From IMG/VR virus record IMGVR_UViG_3300020442_002760, positions 1 through 25,084 of that record: a stretch of 25,084 nucleotides of DNA. One strand, given 5' to 3'. Position numbers and translations under genes: made by a program. Of the stretch, positions 7,727 through 15,933 are shown piece after piece. The notes under the pieces are model-generated. The model searched no databases. It was not told the origin of the DNA and worked only from the letters and a program-made list of their open reading frames with translations. Source of the DNA: a virus. Position 1 is the first letter of the stretch, and each line of letters starts with the position of its first letter.

Positions 7727-8506
7727 ATGGCATTCAATAGAGAGCTATCACAATTTGGTCATTATGTATTTGTAGATGATACTACTGGCAAGATTGGTAT
7801 AACTACTAATTACATTCCTAATGTAGGTATTGGTACTACCAATCCACAATATAAACTTGATGTAGTTGGTGATGCTAGATTTACTGGCAACTTGCAACCA
7901 AGTGACTTAAATGTCACTGGATTTGCTACATTTGTTGGCGTCTCTACTTTTAAAAGTGATGTTTTTATTGATGGTACTTTAAATTTTAATGGTGATTTAC
8001 TTCAGAACGGTCAATTATTTACTGCTGGTGTAGGTATTGGATCTACTACTCTTCGTGCTGGTAGTGATGTTATTTCTCAAAAAATTGGTGTTGGTTTCAC
8101 TGATATCAATTTTGTTGGTGATGGATTATTAGTTGCTGGATATGGTTCAACAGTAGTTGTTGACTTTACAACTTTGAAAGTTACTGCTCAAGCAACAGTA
8201 CCTTCCCTGACTTTATTAACACAAACAATAACATTAGGTGCTTCTGATAATAATAAGTCTTATCTAACAAATACTGTTGGAGCAGGATTTACTGTAACTC
8301 TACCATCGATTAAACAACCAGGAGATTTTGTTGAATTCCACGATACAGAATCTACTTGGGACATAAATAATCTTATGGTTGAAACCCAAAATAACGAACA
8401 GTTTAAAAATCACCTCGGCGTAATTGATTCTCCTTTAGCATGTGATGTCGCTGGTGCTGCTGTTAAATTAGTTTGGACCAACAGTTACTGGAGGTTATTT
8501 ACATGA
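7727..8506 (+). CDS. Phage tail fibre-like structural protein (259 aa)
   Basis: The N-terminal half contains NVGIGTTNPQYKLDVVGDARFTGNL (about residues 32-56), a fibre-shaft motif with alternating short strands. A related stretch occurs in the protein at 21490-23100 (GVGTTAAVKLDVLGDAQISG). The C-terminal half (about 150-259) is beta-rich (TLLTQTITLGASDNNKSY, TVTLPSIKQPGDFVEF) and ends VKLVWTNSYWRLFT, a tail-fibre-type C-terminus. No enzymatic motif is visible. A late promoter candidate lies 20 bases before the start; no clear Shine-Dalgarno. The stop overlaps the next start (ATGA at 8503-8506), so the two genes are probably translationally coupled. Expected to be a virion fibre or baseplate-attached protein. 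Confidence 0.85.
   Translation: MAFNRELSQFGHYVFVDDTTGKIGITTNYIPNVGIGTTNPQYKLDVVGDARFTGNLQPSDLNVTGFATFVGVSTFKSDVFIDGTLNFNGDLLQNGQLFTAGVGIGSTTLRAGSDVISQKIGVGFTDINFVGDGLLVAGYGSTVVVDFTTLKVTAQATVPSLTLLTQTITLGASDNNKSYLTNTVGAGFTVTLPSIKQPGDFVEFHDTESTWDINNLMVETQNNEQFKNHLGVIDSPLACDVAGAAVKLVWTNSYWRLFT
8490..8494 (+). promoter_or_regulatory. Ribosome binding site deciding the start at 8503
   Basis: GGAGG ends 8 bases before the ATG at 8503. This selects the ATG over an upstream in-frame TTG at 8473 that would extend the protein by ten residues. Confidence 0.75.
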
Positions 8507-8883
8507 CGATGTTCTTAAGTGGGAGTATGTTATCTGGCACTGGAAGCGGTGGCGGAGGACTCTTATTTGGACAACAGGATAAGTTTACTGTTCATGCTCT
8601 AAGAAGAGACGATGACGGTATGCTTAGATATACCAAAGTAAAGACCACAGACGACGAAGTTGTTGATGTATCTCACAGACTTGATGGAACTCCTTATCCA
8701 GAATTTTTAGAAGGTCTTGATTACGTAGATGAGACCACTGAGGAGAAAACATATAAAAACAATATCTACGATAAATACCAACAGTTCAGGTTTGATTTTA
8801 GGAGAACTTCCTACTACATTGATGATGATGGATATCTAACTGTATCTTTTAGTGATCATGATTATTCCGCAGGACCAAAATAG
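8503..8883 (+). CDS. Hypothetical phage structural protein (126 aa)
   Basis: I do not recognise a named family. The N-terminus has a short hydrophobic and glycine-rich segment (LSGSMLSGTGSGGGGLLFG). The rest is charged and acidic with aromatic residues (RDDDGMLRYTKVKT, GLDYVDETTEEKTYKNN, YDKYQQFRFDFRR) and ends in an Asp-rich beta-like stretch (YYIDDDGYLTVSFSDHDY). It overlaps the fibre gene by four bases and is followed 16 bases later by the giant fibre gene, so it belongs to the same late transcription unit. A small virion or assembly protein is the likeliest role, by position only. The ATG at 8503 is chosen because of the well-placed GGAGG. Confidence 0.8.
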   Translation: MTMFLSGSMLSGTGSGGGGLLFGQQDKFTVHALRRDDDGMLRYTKVKTTDDEVVDVSHRLDGTPYPEFLEGLDYVDETTEEKTYKNNIYDKYQQFRFDFRRTSYYIDDDGYLTVSFSDHDYSAGPK

Positions 8884-8899
8884 GAGTTAAAGAAAAGCA

Positions 8900-11800
8900 A
8901 TGGCTGAATTTAGACTTGGCAGATTAAAATTCAACTGGAGAGGTGACTGGACTGTAAGCACCGCTTTTGTCATTGATGACATTATCAAGTATGGTGCTAA
9001 TACTTACGTATGTAAGGTAAATCATACCTCTTCAGGCAACGAGAACCTTTTTTACTCTGCAGATTTTAGTTACTGGTCTCTGCATACTGAAGGTATTGTC
9101 CATAAAGGTGATTGGGTAGCAAATACTTGGTATAAGTTAAACGATATCTATAAGTATGGTAATACTCAGTATAGAGTAACAACTGCACATACTTCTGGTG
9201 CCGATTTTGTTGATGCAAATCATGTAAAGTATGTTGAGTCTTTCAACTTTGAAGATACTTGGAATACCTCAACACAGTATCAAGAAGGTGATGTTGTAAC
9301 CTATGGTGGTTATACATATGTTGCCAAAGCTCTTAACACCAATAAACCACCTGCATATAATGATGCTCTCTGGGATGTCATCACTACTGGATTCAATGTA
9401 GTTGGTGAATGGAATAATTCTACTGCATATGTACCAGGTGATGTTGTTCAATATGGTGGTAACACTTATGTTGCTACTACAAACTCCACAAATATTGTCC
9501 CAACAACTACTGCAAATTGGAAGCTAGTAAGTAAGGGTATCAATTGGAGAGGAAATTGGGATGCAAGTACAACCTATCAACTAGGTGATACTGTTAAGCA
9601 TTTAAGTAACAGTTATATTGGTGTCGCGACTGCTGGTAGTACAGGTCAAGATCCTTCGACTGATTCTAATGGAGATTATTGGAATCAGTTGGTAGAGGGT
9701 GCTGCCAATAATGTTATGACCACCAAGGGTGACATGGTGTTCTATAACACTGGTGCCGCAAGATTACCCGTTGGTACTAATGGTCAGGCATTAGTAGTCA
9801 GTGAAACTGGTGTTCCTCAGTGGGAAGATAATGGTGTTAGTCATCCAGTCTTCTATGTAACCGAAGAAGGTAGTGATAATAATGATGGATCAAATATTGG
9901 CAGAGCATTTGCATCTGTTAAGAAGGCTTGTAGAGAAGTAGGACTTACTACTAACAGAGCATCTATCTATGTAAAAGCAGGTACTTATAATGAGCAACTT
10001 CCTATTGTTGTTCCTGAAGGTGTATCTATTGTTGGTGACAACCTAAGATCTACAAAGATTAGACCAAAGTCTGGTGTTGCTCATCAACAGCATTTAACTC
10101 TTGCTACTGCACCATCTTCAGTTTCTTATGGTTCTTCTATCTTTACTGGTGATGGAACTAAGTGTGCATCTATTCTAGACTCTTCATACGACGAAAAAAC
10201 CATTGAAATTCGTTGTATTTCTGGTGGTCTATGGGATACTAGTGATACTTGGGAGAATGGTGCTAGTGATATTGCGATTACTAATGTAGAAACCAGACCA
10301 AACGAAGAAGCTAATATGTTCTTAATGAGCAATGCTTCAATGCTCAAGGACCTATTGATGGAAAATCTGACAGGTTTTGAACCTGCAGGTATTGTAACTA
10401 CCAGAACAGTGACTATTTCTGAAACTGTAATGACTGGTAGTGATTTCTTCCCTGATTTGGTAGGAACTACAGTTGTTGGTGCTGGTATATCAGTTGGTAC
10501 TAAGGTTTCTGGATTTGTGAACTCCACTACTGTTGAAGTTGATAAGCCACAAACTGTTAGTTCTGCAACTAGTGTTACTTTTGAGGCACAAGATTATGAC
10601 CCCAATAACGCTAAGATTAGGGGTGTATTCGTTGCACTAAATCCTGAAAGTAGAATTATCAAATCACCTTATGTATCTAACTGTTCTGCATCTTCAGTAA
10701 AAGGTATTGGTGCAGTTGTAGATGGTGGTGTTCATCGTCAGTTTGTTGATGGATCTGCAACTCCATCAAACAAATCTATTGTGTTTGACTCCTTTACCAA
10801 TATTCATGATGAAGGTATTGGTTTCTGGATTACTGATGGTGCTGTTGCTGAAACTGTATCTTGTTTCACATACTACTGTCACACTAGTTACGCTGCAACC
10901 CGTGGTGGAAGACTCAGATCACTGGTAGGTAACTCTTCTTGGGGTAAGTATGGTGTTGTTAGTTCTGGATTCAGCCCTCTTGAAATTCCAAGAGAAGGAC
11001 AAATTGAAGGTTTAGTTCTTGAATTTGATCCAGATACTTTATCAGGAAATTTCCAGCAAGGTGAAAGAATTAGAGGTGGAACATCAGAGGCAATTGGACA
11101 ACTGAATAGTGTTCAAGGTGCATTACAAAATAATCTCTATTATAGTGTAATTACTGAAGGTGCTGTTGGTGTTGGTACTGGATTTGCTGGTGGTGAAGTA
11201 ATTACAGGTCAAACTTCTGGTGCTACTGCAACTCTAAGAGCAAATGGAGCAACTGCTAACAGAGGTCAGAATGGATTTGCTCTGGTTCTTTCTGGGCTAG
11301 GAACTAATCCACCTGTTAATATTAACGGTAGTATTGAGTTTGAAACTGGTTTAGGTAATGGTGGATTTAACAGTGATAATATTACTGGTGCCGACCCATT
11401 TACATTCGTTATTAGTGGTGTTTCTCAACTAGGACCTACTGGTAAAGGAAATATTGTTGTTGATAGAGGTCAATTAACTACTTCTGGCGCTGCACATACT
11501 GGCGGTAATACTTCTATTATTAAGTATCCAGTTCCTGGAGATACTACAACCTTCTTGACTCCTGCTGCTCCATCTGAAAATGTTATTCAGGTAGGTAGCA
11601 TTTCTGGATTTACTCCAGGTGGATATGCACTATCTCCAACGGGTGAGTTGATGAAGATCAACAGTTTCCCAACAGCAAACTCTATGAATGTAGATAGAGC
11701 TCAGGATGGTGCTGCAACTGCAGGATCTTATTCAATTGGTGATTCTATTGTTGCTGTTGGTACTACTAGTTATATTAATACTGCTGAAATTAATAAAGAT

Positions 11801-12577
11801 TTCACTGGTGTTTCTACTCAGTTCAGAGCAACGATATCACAACTCTTTGCAGGAACTGAAGGTTCATACCTAAAGATTGATGATGAATTTGTAAAGGTAA
11901 CTGGCATTACCACTGATACATTTGGACTAACTACTGTTACTCTAGTTGAAGAGAAGGCAGCGAAGGCATTTGATGAGCAGGATATTAAGATCCGCTATAT
12001 CTATAGTCAAGCAAGACTAACTGGACATGACTTCCTACAGGTTGGTACTGGTGGTACTTACACAACTAACTGGCCTGCTGCTCCAATAAATCAACCAGTT
12101 CCTTCTTATGAAATTACTGAAGAGTTCCCAGGTCGTGTATTCTATGTTTCTACTGATAATGAAGGTAACTTCCGTGTAGGTAAGTACTTTAAGGTTAACC
12201 AAGCAACTGGTTCTGCAACTTTGAATGCTAGTGCATTCGATCTATCTGGTCTAACTTCATTACGATTGGGTTCTATTGGTGCTCAATTGGGTGCTCAAAT
12301 TAATGAGTTCTCTACTGACGGTTCAATGAGTCAGAATAGTAATGAGAAAGTTCCAACTCAGGCTGCAGTTAGAACTTATGTTGGAACTCAGGATGCTGCG
12401 ACTTTACTTGCCGCACAAAATGCAGCACAGTTGGGAATTGCAACTGCTACGCAACATGCTAATGCAGGTGTTGGTACTGCAATATCTCATGCTAATGCTG
12501 GAATTGGCACTCTAAGAACGGAGAATGCTACACAGATTCAAGCATCTGAGTATTTCATTAGCCAATGTATTGGCTAA
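8900..12577 (+). CDS. Giant tail/baseplate fibre protein with five N-terminal repeats and a beta-helix-like body (1225 aa)
   Basis: Residues about 12-265 hold five tandem modules of roughly 50 residues with the pattern W(R)G-W...TxYxxGDVVxYGGNTYVA, starting near 12, 67, 117, 167 and 215. The pattern resembles chitin-binding type 3 / CBM5/12-like modules, suggesting glycan binding. A linker (TTKGDMVFYNTGAARLPVGTNG) follows, typical of phage fibres. From about residue 316 a pectate-lyase-like beta-helix start is seen (FYVTEEGSDNNDGSNIGRAF, SIYVKAGTYNEQLPIVVPEG). No catalytic residues can be assigned. The C-terminus has a fibre-type stretch (VFYVSTDNEGNFRVGKYFKV) and an Ala-rich, possibly coiled-coil end. 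AGGAG at 8882-8886 precedes the ATG. The stop codon sits in a perfect inverted repeat. Probable receptor- or glycan-binding virion component. Confidence 0.88.
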   Translation: MAEFRLGRLKFNWRGDWTVSTAFVIDDIIKYGANTYVCKVNHTSSGNENLFYSADFSYWSLHTEGIVHKGDWVANTWYKLNDIYKYGNTQYRVTTAHTSGADFVDANHVKYVESFNFEDTWNTSTQYQEGDVVTYGGYTYVAKALNTNKPPAYNDALWDVITTGFNVVGEWNNSTAYVPGDVVQYGGNTYVATTNSTNIVPTTTANWKLVSKGINWRGNWDASTTYQLGDTVKHLSNSYIGVATAGSTGQDPSTDSNGDYWNQLVEGAANNVMTTKGDMVFYNTGAARLPVGTNGQALVVSETGVPQWEDNGVSHPVFYVTEEGSDNNDGSNIGRAFASVKKACREVGLTTNRASIYVKAGTYNEQLPIVVPEGVSIVGDNLRSTKIRPKSGVAHQQHLTLATAPSSVSYGSSIFTGDGTKCASILDSSYDEKTIEIRCISGGLWDTSDTWENGASDIAITNVETRPNEEANMFLMSNASMLKDLLMENLTGFEPAGIVTTRTVTISETVMTGSDFFPDLVGTTVVGAGISVGTKVSGFVNSTTVEVDKPQTVSSATSVTFEAQDYDPNNAKIRGVFVALNPESRIIKSPYVSNCSASSVKGIGAVVDGGVHRQFVDGSATPSNKSIVFDSFTNIHDEGIGFWITDGAVAETVSCFTYYCHTSYAATRGGRLRSLVGNSSWGKYGVVSSGFSPLEIPREGQIEGLVLEFDPDTLSGNFQQGERIRGGTSEAIGQLNSVQGALQNNLYYSVITEGAVGVGTGFAGGEVITGQTSGATATLRANGATANRGQNGFALVLSGLGTNPPVNINGSIEFETGLGNGGFNSDNITGADPFTFVISGVSQLGPTGKGNIVVDRGQLTTSGAAHTGGNTSIIKYPVPGDTTTFLTPAAPSENVIQVGSISGFTPGGYALSPTGELMKINSFPTANSMNVDRAQDGAATAGSYSIGDSIVAVGTTSYINTAEINKDFTGVSTQFRATISQLFAGTEGSYLKIDDEFVKVTGITTDTFGLTTVTLVEEKAAKAFDEQDIKIRYIYSQARLTGHDFLQVGTGGTYTTNWPAAPINQPVPSYEITEEFPGRVFYVSTDNEGNFRVGKYFKVNQATGSATLNASAFDLSGLTSLRLGSIGAQLGAQINEFSTDGSMSQNSNEKVPTQAAVRTYVGTQDAATLLAAQNAAQLGIATATQHANAGVGTAISHANAGIGTLRTENATQIQASEYFISQCIG

Positions 12578-12578
12578 T
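12557..12578 (+). terminator. Stem-loop over the stop codon of the giant fibre gene
   Basis: Perfect 10-base inverted repeat attagccaat-gt-attggctaat. The TAA stop (12575-12577) is in the right arm and a short T-run follows. With a realistic loop the stem is 8-9 pairs. It lies just before the late promoter at 12590 and may limit read-through or protect the mRNA 3' end. Confidence 0.5.
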
Positions 12579-12589
12579 TTCATTATAAC

Positions 12590-12597
12590 TATAAATA
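12590..12597 (+). promoter_or_regulatory. T4-type late promoter (TATAAATA)
   Basis: Exact TATAAATA in the intergenic region, 26 bases before the ATG at 12624. AAAGGA (12607-12612) lies between as a likely ribosome binding site. Confidence 0.85.
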
Positions 12598-12623
12598 ATA
12601 CAAGACAAAGGAAACACTAAAAA

Positions 12624-12944
12624 ATGGCTTCTGGTATTTTAGGACAATCAGCACCGTCCGCAACTACAAATACATCTGTGTATACGGTTCCTGCCAGTAC
12701 TCTTTCTGTTGTTAATGTTAACATTTTGAACAGATCAACTAGTGCAGCTGCAGTAGTTAGACTTGCTCTTGCTGCTAGTGGATCCCCTACGGATGCTGAA
12801 TACATTGAATATGATGTATCAATTCCAAAAGGTGGAGTTCTTGAAAGAACTGGATTAGCACTTAATGCTTCTAAGCAAGTTGTCGTGTATTCATCTACTG
12901 CTGATGTATCCGTAAATGTTTACGGTATTGAGCAAGCAGTCTAA
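12624..12944 (+). CDS. Small beta-rich virion-like protein (106 aa)
   Basis: The whole protein is one module: a start such as TNTSVYTVPASTLSVVNVNI, a middle EYIEYDVSIPKGGVLERTGL, and an end ASKQVVVYSSTADVSVNVYG. The same arrangement (YTAPAG...VTISIVN, then E-Y-x-D-Y...G...L-x-AGQ, then V-x-F-x-x-G) occurs twice in tandem in residues 1-211 of the protein at 21490-23100. It is therefore probably a structural module used both alone and fused. It has its own consensus late promoter and ribosome binding site, consistent with high late expression, perhaps as a decoration or tail protein. Exact role unknown. Confidence 0.83.
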   Translation: MASGILGQSAPSATTNTSVYTVPASTLSVVNVNILNRSTSAAAVVRLALAASGSPTDAEYIEYDVSIPKGGVLERTGLALNASKQVVVYSSTADVSVNVYGIEQAV

Positions 12945-12984
12945 TTATTTTATACCCAACATAAAACCACTGAGGAAGTAAAAA

Positions 12985-14058
12985 ATGGCAGCAGACGTAT
13001 TAACTTATAATGCTCTGGCAGAAATTAATCAAGAATTAAGAGCAGAGAATGTAGGATTAGGATCTGCTATTATTGAAGCAGGTGGTGCCCTGCCTGGTGG
13101 TGGCGGCGGCGGTGGTGCTGCATCTGAAGTAAACCAAGATAATATTGATATTGTTAGATGGGCAGGATCTCCAAACTTTGGATTGTCTTGTATGATTCCA
13201 AAGGTTCCAGCAAGCGGAGCATCTTGGACTAGTGGATTTAAAGTTTGCGATACTACTTCTTATTACCGTTGCGGTGCTAGCTGTAATTGGACTGTTCCCT
13301 CTGGTGTAACTTGCGCCCGTTTCCAAATCTGGGGTGCTGGAGGTGGTTCTGCTACTGGTTGTTGCTGTGGTGGATCACCTAATGGTGGATCTGGTGCATA
13401 TGCATCTGTAATCATTCCAGTATCACCAGGTGATACATATACTTTATGTGCTGGTTGTGCTTATTGTTGTTACAATGAGAGAGCACAGATGACCGCAGAT
13501 GGTAATCCATCATATGTTCAGGGAAATAATTTAAATAACTTCTGTGCAGAAGGTGGTGAGTCAAGTATTTGGTGTGAAGTAAAAACCAGACAACAGATTG
13601 CTGCACAGGCTGGTAGCTATTGCATGTATGCTGGATCATGTATTTGTAATAGTGGATCGGATTATTGTTCTAATTCTACTGAAACTGGTGGAGTAGGACG
13701 CTGTAATGATTGTAGAAATCATTATCAATCTACTGCAAGTTGCAAAACTTTCTATGGTACTTCAACTGGTGGTTCTGGTGTTTATGGACTCCCAGGTCAA
13801 TTTAGTTACTTTAGATACCAGTATGGTGCATATAGCCCAACATTCCGTCACCCAGGAGTTTATGGATTCCCAACATGTTCATGTTGCTGCAATCAAACTA
13901 TGAGTAATGAAAATGCAGGATGCTGCTATCAAGCTTGTTCCTGCGCTATCATGAGAGTTCCTGGTGCAGGATCTTGGGGATATACTACTTGTGGTGGTGA
14001 TACCAGTGGATGTTCTGATGTTGGTAGAATGGGTATGGTTTGTGTTTCATACTGTTGA
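12985..14058 (+). CDS. Cysteine-rich, glycine-rich adhesin-like tail protein (357 aa, 33 Cys)
   Basis: The N-terminus (1-40) is helical and charged, then comes a poly-Gly linker. The core (about 83-118) reads FKVCDTTSYYRCGASCNWTV then PSGVTCARFQIWGAGGG, matching the hairpin module of the other glycine-rich proteins (SWTAPSGVT...VGGG). Cysteine clusters follow (GCCCGG, LCAGCAYCCY, CSCCCN, GCCYQACSC) and the end is RMGMVCVSYC. By count 33 of 357 residues are Cys, extreme for a virion protein, suggesting dense disulphides or metal binding. It is a clear paralogue of the protein at 14797-15864. GAGGA (12972-12976) lies 8 bases before the ATG. There is no signal peptide, so oxidation would have to happen in the lysed cell, in the particle or by a dedicated factor. 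Confidence 0.87.
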   Translation: MAADVLTYNALAEINQELRAENVGLGSAIIEAGGALPGGGGGGGAASEVNQDNIDIVRWAGSPNFGLSCMIPKVPASGASWTSGFKVCDTTSYYRCGASCNWTVPSGVTCARFQIWGAGGGSATGCCCGGSPNGGSGAYASVIIPVSPGDTYTLCAGCAYCCYNERAQMTADGNPSYVQGNNLNNFCAEGGESSIWCEVKTRQQIAAQAGSYCMYAGSCICNSGSDYCSNSTETGGVGRCNDCRNHYQSTASCKTFYGTSTGGSGVYGLPGQFSYFRYQYGAYSPTFRHPGVYGFPTCSCCCNQTMSNENAGCCYQACSCAIMRVPGAGSWGYTTCGGDTSGCSDVGRMGMVCVSYC

Positions 14059-14065
14059 TTTAAAT

Positions 14066-14073
14066 TATAAATA
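14066..14073 (+). promoter_or_regulatory. T4-type late promoter (TATAAATA)
   Basis: Exact TATAAATA between the first cysteine-rich gene and the gene at 14105, 31 bases before its ATG. Confidence 0.85.
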
Positions 14074-14104
14074 ACTACTAGGAAAACAGAGGTCGTAAAG
14101 GACA

Positions 14105-14788
14105 ATGGCAAACATTACATCATCATTTACCTATTTGCTTCCTACGGAAGATTATGTATCTGGTGTCTCCACCAATAGAAGTGGGAGTTACACTTATACT
14201 GGTCCAGAAAATTTTCCAGTTCAGATTAATGAACTGTCTGGAGAGGTAGAAAAAATCAATGTTACTGTTGCACCTGAAGGATCTCTCATAAAGACAATCA
14301 ATGCAACGGATGCTGCACAACTGCCAATGGCGTATGCATTATCTCATCAATTGATTGATAACTATTCATATGATTACACATATGAAAATGAGACTCAATC
14401 TAATGGAGATGTGTACAGCAAAGCAGTAACCCCAGACTTGAGAGATGTGTATGAAGTTAGATGGGACTTTGCTACTAGCACTTGGGTATTTGATCAGGTT
14501 CTAAAACCCCTAGAGAATAAGTATACTGACGAAGCAAAAGCTAGAAAATCAAAGATGGAGACCTATAGGGACTCCTACGATTTTGGTGCTGAACTTAATA
14601 CTAAAATCGACCATTACATTGCTGGTATAGGAACTTATATTGAAAATAATCCATATCATCGCACTTGGAAATTTGTAACTCTTCCTGATCCAGTAGGCAC
14701 AATACCTAAAATGCCTATCGATGTAATGCAGGCAATTTCAAATGTGCCAATGCCTACAGATTCACATTTAAACTTTCCTGGAGGTTGA
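14105..14788 (+). CDS. Unrecognised protein between the two cysteine-rich genes (227 aa)
   Basis: I do not recognise a family. The protein is soluble, with many Tyr, Asp, Asn and Thr residues and no cysteine, in sharp contrast to both neighbours. The first half looks beta-rich (SFTYLLPTEDYVSG, GSYTYTGPENFPVQ); a central part (VYEVRWDFATSTWVFDQVLK) leads into a charged helical segment (NKYTDEAKARKSKMETYRD). The C-terminus is Pro-rich (LPDPVGTIPKMPIDVM, PMPTDSHLNFPGG). AGAGG (14088-14092) precedes the ATG and a consensus late promoter lies upstream. The cysteine-rich gene that follows starts 8 bases after its stop and has no late promoter of its own, so the two are likely co-transcribed; a chaperone, adaptor or partner role is possible but not shown. 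Confidence 0.82.
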   Translation: MANITSSFTYLLPTEDYVSGVSTNRSGSYTYTGPENFPVQINELSGEVEKINVTVAPEGSLIKTINATDAAQLPMAYALSHQLIDNYSYDYTYENETQSNGDVYSKAVTPDLRDVYEVRWDFATSTWVFDQVLKPLENKYTDEAKARKSKMETYRDSYDFGAELNTKIDHYIAGIGTYIENNPYHRTWKFVTLPDPVGTIPKMPIDVMQAISNVPMPTDSHLNFPGG

Positions 14789-14796
14789 TTAGATAA

Positions 14797-15864
14797 ATGG
14801 ATGTATTAGTATACAGTGCTTTAAACGAGCAAGCAGCACTTAAAAAAGAAATTGCAGAACGACAGCAATGTCTATTTGATTTAAAAGCAAATAGTGCTGG
14901 TGGCGGTGCGGCAGCAGGTAGTCCTGTTACGATGGCTCAAGAATGGCTAACAACTGGTGAAAAGGAACATTGGCTATGTCCAGAAGATACTAGTAAGTGG
15001 AAAATATATGAGGGTAGTGGTTGGACTGATGGATTTAAAGTCTGTGATACCTCTGGATATTATCGTTGCGGTAGAAACTGTACTTGGACTGTACCTAGTG
15101 GAGTAACACAAGCTAGATTCCAAATCTGGGGTGCTGGTGGTGGCGCAAACAAACCACCTTGTTGCTGTGGACATACACCATTTGGTGCTACTGGAGCATA
15201 TGCATCTGTAATTGTACCAGTACAAGCAGGATGGACTTATACTTTATGTGCTGGTTGTGCATATTGTTGCTATGGATATACTACAGAGTCTGCAAGAAGG
15301 TGGAGTGGTTGTCATTCCTTTGTTCAAGGATGTAAGTTAGATAATTTCTGTGCTGATGGTGGTCAGGCAGAAATGGGTAATTGGATGGCAATGTATGGTA
15401 CTCCATGCACATGTAGATTCAATTATTATACTAGTGGTAATGGTGGTAATTTCTGTAACTGTGGTACTGACTGGTGTTATGTTGGAGAAACCATGACAGG
15501 TACAATTCCCTTTGTTCCTGGTTCTGGTTATCACGGTACTATTAAAGATATTGAGAATCCAACTGCGGAGAATGTTATCTATGGTCTTCGTGGAATGTGG
15601 CCAAAGACATATTGGGATGGCAGCCATTATGGATTCGAGCAGCATCCACCCATCTATGGATTCTTAGGTGCAACTGGTGATTGTACAATGTGTTGCCCAT
15701 GCTATACTAGTGGTAACTGCTGTGGATGCCAGTGTAATGCAACTAATACTCAATGCTTAAGAACCCCAGGAGCTGGTGGATGGGGTTCACATGCAATGGG
15801 TGGTGGAAACGGTCTATACGGTGACTCTGGTAGATTGGGTATGGTTTGCGTATCTTACAAGTAA
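14797..15864 (+). CDS. Cysteine-rich, glycine-rich adhesin-like tail protein, second paralogue (355 aa, 30 Cys)
   Basis: Same architecture as the protein at 12985-14058: a helical N-terminus (ALNEQAALKKEIAERQQCLF), a Gly/Ala linker, FKVCDTSGYYRCGRNC and TWTVPSGVTQARFQIWGAGGG, then clusters CCCGH, LCAGCAYCCYG, CTMCCPCY and CCGCQCN, ending GRLGMVCVSYK. By count it has 30 Cys. The two copies keep the first cluster in register (LCAGCAYCC is identical) but the middle regions differ, as expected for paralogues under diversifying selection. GGAGG (14780-14784) is 12 bases before the ATG. It is probably transcribed from the late promoter at 14066. Likely an exposed tail adhesin; whether the cysteines form disulphides or bind metal cannot be told from sequence. 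Confidence 0.87.
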   Translation: MDVLVYSALNEQAALKKEIAERQQCLFDLKANSAGGGAAAGSPVTMAQEWLTTGEKEHWLCPEDTSKWKIYEGSGWTDGFKVCDTSGYYRCGRNCTWTVPSGVTQARFQIWGAGGGANKPPCCCGHTPFGATGAYASVIVPVQAGWTYTLCAGCAYCCYGYTTESARRWSGCHSFVQGCKLDNFCADGGQAEMGNWMAMYGTPCTCRFNYYTSGNGGNFCNCGTDWCYVGETMTGTIPFVPGSGYHGTIKDIENPTAENVIYGLRGMWPKTYWDGSHYGFEQHPPIYGFLGATGDCTMCCPCYTSGNCCGCQCNATNTQCLRTPGAGGWGSHAMGGGNGLYGDSGRLGMVCVSYK

Positions 15865-15895
15865 GAGTAACCGTACAAATTGAATAATTCTGATG

Positions 15896-15929
15896 TACCA
15901 TCGGTTGACTAAATAAATCACCGATGGTA
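15896..15929 (+). repeat. Inverted repeat around the sugar-island promoter
   Basis: Perfect 10-base arms, taccatcggt (15896-15905) and accgatggta (15920-15929), with a 14-base centre. The left arm touches the -35 box and the right arm enters the -10 box. It could be an operator or, as RNA followed by aatttta, a terminator for the upstream late genes. Confidence 0.8.
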
Positions 15930-15933
15930 TAAT
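15905..15933 (+). promoter_or_regulatory. Sigma70-type promoter for the sugar-modification island
   Basis: TTGACT at 15905-15910 and TATAAT at 15928-15933 with a 17-base spacer. The hexamers and spacer equal those at 24754-24782. The first gene starts at 15958. This points to early transcription by host RNA polymerase. Confidence 0.75.

Noticed and set aside
8473-8502. Upstream TTG start for the 126-residue protein
   Set aside because: The GGAGG at 8490-8494 would then lie inside the gene and is well placed for the ATG at 8503, which also gives an ATGA overlap.
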